A stretch of DNA of 5,457 nt from the NCBI GenBank assembly GCA_910589095.1, contig CAJUSN010000151.1:1-5457 (forward strand), in the 5' to 3' direction. Below are positions 1 through 5,457 of the stretch, piece after piece; position 1 is the stretch's first letter, and each line of letters begins with the position of its first letter. The position numbers and the translations under genes are program-made. The notes under the pieces are model-generated. The model saw only the letters and a program-made list of their open reading frames with translations. It ran no database searches and had not been told where the DNA came from. This stretch comes from an uncultured Muribaculaceae bacterium (GTDB lineage Bacteria > Bacteroidota > Bacteroidia > Bacteroidales > Muribaculaceae).

Positions 1-1
1 A

Positions 2-763
2 TCTGAAATCAAACAGACTGCCGGACGCGCTGCCCTCGGTGAGTTCGCGCCTGAATTCGCCCGTCTCAACGACGACGTGCTCTTCGGCGAAGTATGGAGC
101 CGCACCGACAAGCTCTCGCTCCGTGACCGCAGCATCGTGACGGTCACCGCCCTTGTCAGCAGCGGCATCATCGACTCTTCTCTGCAGCATCATCTTCAAA
201 ATGCAAAAAACAATGGCGTGACACGCACCGAAATAGCCGAAATCCTCACTCAAGTGGCTTTCTACGCCGGATGGCCCAAGGCCTGGGGCGCTTTCCGACT
301 CGCCACCGAGATATGGAGCGATGCGACCGACGCCTCCGATGACCGCGCTCTCTTCGAACGTGAAATGATTTTCCCCATCGGCGAGCCTAACACAGCCTAC
401 GCGAAATACTTTATTGGCAACAGCTACCTCGCCCCGGTATCGTCCGAGCAGGTTTCCATTGCCAATGTCACCTTCGAGCCTTCATGCCGCAACAACTGGC
501 ACATTCACCACGCCACTTCCGGAGGCGGACAGCTTCTGATATGCGTGGCCGGCGAAGGTTGGTATCAGGAATGGGGCAAACCCGCACGCAAACTCCTCCC
601 GGGCGATGTGGTCAATATCCCCGCCAACGTAAAACATTGGCATGGTGCCTCGCGCGACCATTGGTTCGCACACCTGGCCATATCGCCTCAGGGTGAAAAC
701 ACATCCAACGAGTGGCTCGAGCCCGTAACCGACGACCAATACCTACCCCTCCACAACCCCTGA
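2..763 (+). CDS. CMD family-cupin fusion protein (5' partial)
   Basis: This frame is open from base 2 to a TGA at 761-763, giving 253 residues with the N-terminus cut off by the window edge. A GTG at 77 is only an internal codon, because CMD-like sequence (LGEFAPEF) already lies upstream. Residues about 12-105 match the carboxymuconolactone decarboxylase/AhpD-like helical fold, with SLRDRS near 39-44 and a later FYAGWPKAWGAF segment. I see no CxxC redox pair, so this looks like the gamma-CMD type rather than a peroxidase-type AhpD. Residues about 155-230 form a cupin barrel: HIHH at 167-170, Gln177 where the usual metal-binding Glu would be, PGDVVNIP, and KHWHGA with His212 and His214. Such two-domain proteins are common bacterial cytosolic enzymes. 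The substrate is unknown, and a role in aromatic or quinone chemistry is only a family-level guess. It looks like a host gene, unrelated to the phage genes downstream. Family call is firm; reaction is not. Confidence 0.93.
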   Translation, partial: SEIKQTAGRAALGEFAPEFARLNDDVLFGEVWSRTDKLSLRDRSIVTVTALVSSGIIDSSLQHHLQNAKNNGVTRTEIAEILTQVAFYAGWPKAWGAFRLATEIWSDATDASDDRALFEREMIFPIGEPNTAYAKYFIGNSYLAPVSSEQVSIANVTFEPSCRNNWHIHHATSGGGQLLICVAGEGWYQEWGKPARKLLPGDVVNIPANVKHWHGASRDHWFAHLAISPQGENTSNEWLEPVTDDQYLPLHNP

Positions 764-790
764 CAATTCCCATCCGAACCCAATAATTTG

Positions 791-821
791 GCGGTGTGTC
801 AAAATTCGTTTGGCACACCGC
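791..821 (+). terminator. Strong hairpin, probable terminator of the CMD-cupin gene
   Basis: An inverted repeat starts 27 bases after the TGA. GCGGTGTGTCAAA pairs with TTTGGCACACCGC as 13 base pairs, one of them a G-U wobble, around a five-base loop ATTCG. Its position just after a gene and before a new promoter fits a transcription terminator. No T-run follows on the + strand, so classical intrinsic termination is not complete. It may instead act as a 3'-end stabiliser or a weak terminator. The structure is seen directly; the function is inferred. Confidence 0.6.
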
Positions 822-837
822 TGCTATATCCGTATGG

Positions 838-920
838 GAGGATGTTGTCAGAATGGGTCAGATAGTAGGAACCGAATATCGGTAGGCAACGACCCGGATG
901 AGCCGGTAGGACACATCCTC
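838..920. other. Nested inverted-repeat structure, function unknown
   Basis: Three stems nest within 83 bases. The outer one pairs 838-849 with 910-920 (11 pairs, one bulged T at 846). The middle one pairs GGGTC (855-859) with GACCC (891-895). The innermost is ACCGA-ATA-TCGGT (871-883). A competing small hairpin, CCGG-ATGAG-CCGG (894-906), would exclude the middle stem. It matches no tRNA, 5S, SRP or riboswitch consensus that I recognise. It lies in the gap between the host gene and the phage-type genes, so it could be a small RNA, a leader element or a recombination-site remnant. The outer stem is long enough to be notable; the inner ones could be chance. Confidence 0.35.
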
Positions 921-986
921 TTTCAAAATTAATTTGCAAGTGAGTGTCATTGCGGCCTCCACTAAGAAACTGTTTATTGGTTTGCG

Positions 987-1019
987 TGTGCCACCTGGCC
1001 TCACATGGCCATAACTTTG
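987..1019 (+). promoter_or_regulatory. Bacteroidota-type promoter for the phage gene pair
   Basis: TAACTTTG at 1012-1019 is an exact match to the Bacteroides primary sigma factor -7 consensus TAnnTTTG. The -33 element is weak: TGTG at 987-990 sits 21 bases upstream and matches TTTG at three of four places, while a perfect TTTG at 981-984 is 27 bases away, which is too far. Transcription should begin near 1024-1027, leaving a leader of only about 10 bases before the ATG at 1036. No Shine-Dalgarno sequence is present; the leader is A/T-rich, as is usual in this phylum. Confidence 0.6.
996..1011. promoter_or_regulatory. Small inverted repeat in the promoter spacer, possible operator
   Basis: TGGCC (996-1000) and GGCCA (1007-1011) form an inverted repeat with a six-base spacer, placed directly before the -7 element. 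A dimeric repressor or activator could bind here, overlapping RNA polymerase. The half-sites are short and GGCC is itself palindromic, so chance is a real alternative. Confidence 0.2.
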
Positions 1020-1035
1020 CAGAAAAATCTTTATC

Positions 1036-3534
1036 ATGAAACACTCTGCAAACACCACTCTCTCTTTCCCCGTAGCGGAAATCAAGCCCGGCGGGGCCGT
1101 GCTCCATTGCTCTAATCTGCACGTGGCCACTCAAGCTCATAACACTCAGCCGGCGGCTCTCACCCCGCTGACCGGATTCAGTGTGGTAGCCCGGGAGGGG
1201 AATCTGCGTCCGCTGGCACTCTTCTCCGATACCGAAGGAACCAATTGGACGCTCTTTTGCTCTGCCACCCCTGCTCCAGACGACACATACACCTTCTACA
1301 CCGCGTCATCGCCCGACAATCTCTCGGCCATTCTCGCCACCTCCGCCGAACCCTATTGCGCCATACCATCCGAGCGCGGTTGGCTGGTAATGACCTCCGA
1401 CGGGCAGCTCGCCATCAGCTCCTCTTCCCCCTCGGCAGCCCAATGGAAAGCCGAATGGCAAGGAGTCCTTCAGCCCGACATCGCTTTTCGTGGTGTGTCG
1501 TGCGGGGCTGCCTCACGTGCAGTTGATTCTCTCGCCCTGACCGACACCGATTTTTCGCGTGAGCGACCCGTTCTGTCCGATGCCTCAGAACGCAAACTCA
1601 CCGCTGCGCTTCTTTCTGCCTATTCCGAACTCACTGCCATAGCTGCCGAGAATGGGGCCTGGATTCAGCCTCTCATCGCCCGCTGCCACATAATCGGGCG
1701 CAACGGTATGCGCATTTTCTCTTCGGAGCCTCAACTCATAGCCCCGGCTGAATGGCAATGCTGCAGCACGATTACCGCCGAATGTTCGCGTGCCGACTCC
1801 GTTCTCTCCCTCCCCGCTTTCTCGCTTAGCGCTGCCATGCACAAGGTGGAGCTGCACATCGCCTCTTTGGGGTCGTTTGCTTCCTTGGCCGATTCTATTG
1901 AAGTCACCCTCACGCCGCAGATCCACCCCGTCGACTTCAGCGCTTCGGCCCCTTACCGTATAACGCGGCCCGCAACCACAACACCGGCCATCACGTTCGC
2001 CCTCCCGGGGACCACCGACTCTTTGGCCGACAAATCGGCTAATCGCGCGCTGCTGCTCGCCTCGCTCCTGGCACGTCTTGATTCAATAGAGACTTTGGCT
2101 CTATCATCAGCCCCCGCTGAAAACACCGTCTCAGAAATAACCAACCGCCAACGCGCCACAGCCACCGCTGACGCCGCCGTCATCTCCAGGGCCTCTGTTT
2201 CTTCACCAGGCCGCGTAGATTCATCCCGAAGATCCTTGCAGAGCCTATCGGCACCTCACAGCTTCATTGCCCGACGGGTAGCTTCCTCCGGTGCTACAAT
2301 CCTATGGGCCGACATCACTCCAATCCTTTCGCCACCTCCGTTACCCTGCGGAACGTGGAACGAGGAGTCTCCATCGGATTGGACCGGAACCCTCCGTATC
2401 ACTTTTGCCAACGGGACCCGGCAATTATCCCGTATCGGTTATCCAATGCCTATGCCTAAGTCGCTTCCGCCCCTTGTGAGTTACCCCGATGCCAAAGCAG
2501 TGCAATTGGAGATATGGGTAAAGAAGTCGGCCATAGCGCCGTTTTCCTACGCCTCGGTCCATCTGCAACCCTCGGCTGATGCCTCCCGTGCTTTCTTCCT
2601 CAACCCCTCCCTGGAACCCCTGCCATTCTCCGAAGCTACCGCGTCGTCTTACCCCGAAGCTTCGGCTTCGAGCATCACCCTGGGACAACGCGTTCCCGGC
2701 ATGATAGCCGTGGCTTCCATTTCAGCTCCGGTTTCGCCTTCAGCAGTTCACAATCTCTCAACCGCTCCTGTCATTGCTCTTCATCCGGCGGTCCGTTCCA
2801 ACACGGGATGGGACTTTACCCGCGCCCGCTTCTACGCATTCTCACCGGCAGGCATTTTCACTGTATCTGTTTCGGCCAACGGCAGCGCTGTATCCACTTC
2901 AAACATTGATCCGCGAGGCGTTGCGCTGCAGTCCCACACTGCCTATACCTCTTCGGGCGTGATGGCCCTCACTGCCTCCGGCCAGTTGCTTCGTATCGTC
3001 TCCGCCCGTGCCGAAGAGGTGGCCCGCGATAGCTCCGGCAAAGCCCTCGCATGGCACCCTCCACATGAACGTTTATGGCTCCTCACCTCATCAGGCCTCA
3101 TAAAGGCTTTCTCGCTCACCGATTTCTCTTTCATTACCGTCAGCCCCGGGTTCTCTCCCTCAATGCTCTACCCGTGCGGCGACAGGCTGCTTCTGTCCGA
3201 CGGTTCGCGACTGCTGCAGCCATCGGATAATCCCCCAGACTCTCAACCCGTGCGTTGGTCATCCGAGCTCTCCTTGAAGCGTGCTGCGGCTATGGCTACT
3301 GTCTTCGTTGACCTCTCTGCCTCGCTGTTCAAGGGTACGGTAACAGTAAACTGCAGCGGTTATCGCAATGATCCACACCCGCTTTCTCTGCTAAGTCTGG
3401 AAATCGACGGGGCGCTCCTTGCACCTTTGGCGGCTCGCGTGGCCGGGATAGTAAAGCCGGTGGTCACCATCACCATAGCCGGAACGGCCTCACCCGATTT
3501 CCGCATTGACTCAGCACGTCTCACTCTTACGTGA
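1036..3534 (+). CDS. Large Ser/Ala-rich protein with beta-propeller-like blades, candidate phage virion (tail nozzle/adaptor-like) protein
   Basis: The product is 832 residues. ATG at 1036 is the only reasonable start, because an in-frame TAA at 1012-1014 closes the frame upstream. I do not recognise a named family. No signal peptide or membrane helix is evident, and the protein is visibly rich in Ser and Ala with many short beta-type stretches. Residues about 210-240 (ARCHIIGRNGMRIFSSEP) look like a beta-sandwich strand pair. Residues 330-420 are low in complexity with a probable helix at 335-356. Residues about 596-730 contain repeats of the kind xLxxLTxxGxLxxx (near 641-654, 679-692 and 714-727, with an earlier one at 598-612), which resemble propeller blades. 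The last 80 residues look like a closing beta-sandwich. Propeller plus inserted sandwich is the plan of tail-nozzle proteins such as P22 gp10 and T7 gp12; that link is inference. It precedes and overlaps the terminase gene, so a virion role is likely. CDS certain; function weak. Confidence 0.9.
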   Translation: MKHSANTTLSFPVAEIKPGGAVLHCSNLHVATQAHNTQPAALTPLTGFSVVAREGNLRPLALFSDTEGTNWTLFCSATPAPDDTYTFYTASSPDNLSAILATSAEPYCAIPSERGWLVMTSDGQLAISSSSPSAAQWKAEWQGVLQPDIAFRGVSCGAASRAVDSLALTDTDFSRERPVLSDASERKLTAALLSAYSELTAIAAENGAWIQPLIARCHIIGRNGMRIFSSEPQLIAPAEWQCCSTITAECSRADSVLSLPAFSLSAAMHKVELHIASLGSFASLADSIEVTLTPQIHPVDFSASAPYRITRPATTTPAITFALPGTTDSLADKSANRALLLASLLARLDSIETLALSSAPAENTVSEITNRQRATATADAAVISRASVSSPGRVDSSRRSLQSLSAPHSFIARRVASSGATILWADITPILSPPPLPCGTWNEESPSDWTGTLRITFANGTRQLSRIGYPMPMPKSLPPLVSYPDAKAVQLEIWVKKSAIAPFSYASVHLQPSADASRAFFLNPSLEPLPFSEATASSYPEASASSITLGQRVPGMIAVASISAPVSPSAVHNLSTAPVIALHPAVRSNTGWDFTRARFYAFSPAGIFTVSVSANGSAVSTSNIDPRGVALQSHTAYTSSGVMALTASGQLLRIVSARAEEVARDSSGKALAWHPPHERLWLLTSSGLIKAFSLTDFSFITVSPGFSPSMLYPCGDRLLLSDGSRLLQPSDNPPDSQPVRWSSELSLKRAAAMATVFVDLSASLFKGTVTVNCSGYRNDPHPLSLLSLEIDGALLAPLAARVAGIVKPVVTITIAGTASPDFRIDSARLTLT
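2655..2670 (+). other. Intragenic UUCG-tetraloop hairpin
   Basis: CGAAGC-TTCG-GCTTCG forms a perfect six-pair stem closed by C-G around a UUCG loop, an exceptionally stable RNA tetraloop. It lies inside the 832-residue gene, in a stretch encoding Glu/Ala/Ser repeats. It may be a by-product of repetitive codons, or it may slow ribosomes between two domains. Confidence 0.35.
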
Positions 3535-5414
3535 TTCACCTAACACCCCCATTTACTTCAATGCTTGACATAAAAGATATGATAGCCGAGAATCTGGCAC
3601 GAAACCATCGGCTTAAATCACTTTACGACCCCTATTCCGGGCGCGAGGCTTGTGGCGAAAGGGTGGAAACTTACGTGCCTTGGGAGGATTTCAAGGTGTG
3701 GCTCCCCGCAACAATGATTGCCGACGGGGCCTATCCAGCCATACGCTCACGCGACGCCTACCGACGTCTACGCTTCCGCCACGACTTTGAGTATTGGTGC
3801 GCCACGTGTGTCAATGTGCGCCAAAAACTTTCCGGACAGATCTCTCCGCTTATACTCAATGCCCCGCAGCGTAGGGTGTTGAAAACTCTTGAGGCCGACC
3901 GGCTTGCAGGCCGACCTATCCGGATGATTCTGCTGAAAGCACGCCAATGGGGCGGGTCCACACTCATTCAGATCTACATGGCGTGGATTCAGTCCGTACA
4001 CCGCGAGAATTGGCACAGCCTGATTTCAGCCCATGTCAAAAACACGGCCGGCACTTTGCGCCAGCTCTATTCCACCACGTTGGCCAACTACCCCGAGGAG
4101 CTGTGGGAGGGCGACGAGAAACCTCGCTTCAAGCCGGTGCCCGACACTCCTAACACACGCATCATTGCCGGCCGTGGCTGTTGCGTCACTCTCACTTCAA
4201 GCTATAGCCCGGATACCATTCGTGGAATAGACCTATCCATGGCCCATCTATCGGAGGTGGCCTACTGGCAGGATTCCGATTGCATCTCACCCTCCGACCT
4301 CCTCCGAAGCATTTGCGGAACAGTCCCGTTGGCGCCCATGTCGCTCATTGTCCTTGAATCTACGGCCAATGGCGTTGGCAATTTCTTCCACTCCGAATGG
4401 GTACGCGCCGAACAGGGTGACTCCCCTTTTCAAGCTGTTTTCGTACCCTGGTATGAAATCGAGATTTACCGGCAGGCTGTGCCTGATCCTGAACGGTTCA
4501 TACCCACCCTGAGCGCCGAGGAAATCAAACTGTGGGACCTGGGGCTCACATTGGAAATGATTGCATGGTACCGCACCAAGCTTTCCGAGATGGGCGACCG
4601 CTCTCTCATGCAGGCCGAGTACCCCACGGATGCGCTGGAGGCGTTCGTAAACTCTGATTCCGATGTGTTTTCACGTTCTGCAGTGGAAGCGCTCCGCACC
4701 GATTGTTCCGATGATTTCACCGTCGGCGAGGTGCAGGGCGCCGCTGTCACCGGCCCCGATGCCATTACAGATGTTCATTTCACCCCCGATCCAAAAGGAT
4801 TGCTCAAAGTGTGGACACCTCCGGAGAGTGGAAACATTTGCGACCGCTACGTGGTGGCCGTTGACATCGGAGGCCGCTCGCGGGGCAGTGACTGGTCCGT
4901 AATTGCGGTGTATGATCGTATGCCTCCCGGGGGAGGTGGGCCTGCGGTAGTGGCGCAGTGGCGAGGGCACTGCGACCATGACATACTTGGATGGAAAGCG
5001 GCGGCCATTGCGAGTTGGTATTCCAACGCGCTACTCGTCATCGAGAGCAATTCGCTGGAAGCCTCCTCGGAAGGACCGGCAAGATATATGCTGGAGGAGC
5101 TGAACACATATTATCCCAATCTCTACGTGCGCCCCGTGCGCGACAACGCCGTAGGGGGGTACCACCTACGAAAACCGGGTAGGGTTTCACACCAACCGAC
5201 ACACAAAGGCCCTCATCATAACACTTCTCATTGCAATGGTGCGCGAGAAAGCTTACCGCGAAGCCGACCCTACGGCGCTCGCCGAAATGAGTGTTTATCG
5301 TCAACTCCCGTCAGGCAATTATGCCGCCAAGCCCGGTTTCCACGACGACATACTCATGACCCGCGCAATCGGACTGTACGTCTGCTCGACACTTCCACCC
5401 CCCGTAAAGCTTGA
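3531..5414 (+). CDS. terL: Phage terminase large subunit, frameshifted near the C-terminus
   Basis: TerL is the ATP-driven motor and nuclease that cuts phage DNA and packs it into the prohead through the portal. Numbering from GTG 3531, the Walker A-type loop is KARQWGGST (136-144). The Walker B region is the hydrophobic run to HLSEVAYW (239-246), with Glu242 the probable catalytic residue. The coupling motif is LESTANG (275-281). The RNase H-like nuclease starts at YVVAVDIGG (Asp445) and continues with LLVIESNS (Glu505). After Gly542-543 the reading leaves the family pattern: one extra G in the run at 5154-5159 sends it into an Arg/His/Pro-rich tail ending at TGA 5412-5414. The proper end lies in the +1 frame. 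GTG 3531 overlaps the upstream stop as GTGA and suggests coupling, but ATG 3561 (MLDIKDMIAENL) is an equally good or better start because GTG starts are rare in this phylum. No small terminase gene is visible beside it. Family call is very firm. Confidence 0.93.
   Translation: MIHLTPPFTSMLDIKDMIAENLARNHRLKSLYDPYSGREACGERVETYVPWEDFKVWLPATMIADGAYPAIRSRDAYRRLRFRHDFEYWCATCVNVRQKLSGQISPLILNAPQRRVLKTLEADRLAGRPIRMILLKARQWGGSTLIQIYMAWIQSVHRENWHSLISAHVKNTAGTLRQLYSTTLANYPEELWEGDEKPRFKPVPDTPNTRIIAGRGCCVTLTSSYSPDTIRGIDLSMAHLSEVAYWQDSDCISPSDLLRSICGTVPLAPMSLIVLESTANGVGNFFHSEWVRAEQGDSPFQAVFVPWYEIEIYRQAVPDPERFIPTLSAEEIKLWDLGLTLEMIAWYRTKLSEMGDRSLMQAEYPTDALEAFVNSDSDVFSRSAVEALRTDCSDDFTVGEVQGAAVTGPDAITDVHFTPDPKGLLKVWTPPESGNICDRYVVAVDIGGRSRGSDWSVIAVYDRMPPGGGGPAVVAQWRGHCDHDILGWKAAAIASWYSNALLVIESNSLEASSEGPARYMLEELNTYYPNLYVRPVRDNAVGGYHLRKPGRVSHQPTHKGPHHNTSHCNGARESLPRSRPYGARRNECLSSTPVRQLCRQARFPRRHTHDPRNRTVRLLDTSTPRKA
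5151..5169. repeat. G6 run inside a quasi-palindrome, site of the frameshift
   Basis: Six Gs (5154-5159) sit in the sequence GTAGG-GG-GGTACC-ACCTAC. This is nearly a perfect palindrome: replacing the two Gs at 5156-5157 (adjacent Gs are interchangeable) with a single T would give GTAGGTGGTACCACCTAC. Both homopolymer runs and quasi-palindromes are known hotspots for one-base insertions, and homopolymers are also common places for sequencing errors. Confidence 0.6.
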
Positions 5415-5448
5415 CTACCGCCCTCTTTTGAATGCCCCGGTGTGGTAA
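5158..5448 (+). pseudogene. terL: Displaced C-terminal part of the terminase nuclease (+1 frame)
   Basis: This frame joins the upstream terminase if one G of the run at 5154-5159 is skipped. It then reads G-T-T-Y-E-N-R-V-G-F-H-T-N, followed by HTKALIITLLIAMVREK and GFHDDILMTRAIGLYVC. These are the typical terminase nuclease end, including the third acidic site at the Asp pair encoded by 5344-5349. It stops at TAA 5446-5448. Joined, the protein would be about 638 residues from GTG 3531 or 628 from ATG 3561, which is normal for the family. It has no upstream stop of its own to suggest a separate gene, and the internal ATG at 5233 (or GTG at 5236) has no start signal. Confidence 0.85.
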
Positions 5449-5457
5449 CTCCACAAT

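Noticed and set aside
834..932. A small + strand reading frame of 32 codons (MGGCCQNGSDSR... to TAA 930-932).
   Set aside because: It has no ribosome binding site or good promoter, matches no family I know, and lies over the nested inverted repeats. It is short enough to arise by chance.
799..1140. Minus-strand reading frames of 113 and 90 codons covering the intergenic gap.
   Set aside because: Both begin inside the 832-residue gene on the opposite strand and lack start signals. Their sequences look like shadow translations with no recognisable domain.
4923..4936. CCTCCC-GG-GGGAGG hairpin inside the terminase gene as a regulatory site.
   Set aside because: It encodes a Pro/Gly-rich loop (MPPGGGGPAV) in the nuclease domain, and repeated Gly and Pro codons explain the symmetry.
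5160..5414. The Arg/His/Pro-rich tail of the in-frame terminase product as a novel C-terminal domain.
   Set aside because: It is what results from reading the conserved terminase C-terminus in the wrong frame, and it carries no family signal of its own.
5236..5448. A separate 70-codon gene at the end of the window.
   Set aside because: Its sequence is the conserved end of the terminase nuclease, and the same frame stays open and terminase-like back to about 5158. It is the displaced C-terminus, not an independent gene.
1..5457. CRISPR array, tRNA or rRNA gene, insertion sequence, toxin-antitoxin pair or defence system.
   Set aside because: No regularly spaced direct repeats, tRNA cloverleaf, rRNA signature, transposase motif or defence-protein motif was seen on either strand.

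Overview
The window looks like chromosomal DNA from a member of the Bacteroidota, probably the order Bacteroidales. It appears to run from an ordinary metabolic gene into phage (prophage or prophage-derived) genes, all read on the + strand. The lineage call rests on an exact TAnnTTTG-type -7 promoter element, no clear Shine-Dalgarno site before the genes, and a large terminase that resembles Bacteroidales prophage terminases from memory. The DNA is moderately GC-rich with C/G-ending codons throughout. Family level cannot be decided.

Positions 2-763 hold the 3' part of a gene for a carboxymuconolactone decarboxylase (CMD)-like protein fused to a C-terminal cupin; its start lies outside the window. 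A strong 13-bp hairpin at 791-821 follows it and probably ends its transcript. The 272-base gap at 764-1035 has no convincing gene. It holds that hairpin, a nested inverted-repeat structure at 838-920, and a promoter whose -7 element ends only 16 bases before the next start codon.

Positions 1036-3534 encode an 832-residue Ser/Ala-rich protein of unproven function. Its C-terminal half has beta-propeller-like blades flanked by probable beta-sandwich regions, which suggests a virion component such as a tail nozzle or adaptor. Its stop codon overlaps a possible GTG start of the next gene. That gene is a phage terminase large subunit (3531 or 3561 to 5448), the motor and nuclease that packages phage DNA. 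The two genes look like one operon driven by the promoter near 1012.

The terminase is broken by one extra G in a run of six Gs at 5154-5159. The first reading frame carries the ATPase and two of the three nuclease acidic residues, then runs on into an unrelated Arg/His/Pro-rich tail ending at 5414. The true C-terminus, with the third nuclease Asp pair, continues in the +1 frame to TAA at 5446-5448. This is either a sequencing or assembly error or a real lesion that would disable packaging. I see no clear new defence or mobile system. The points most worth checking are the terminase frameshift, the unassigned 832-residue protein, and the structured gap where host and phage genes meet.
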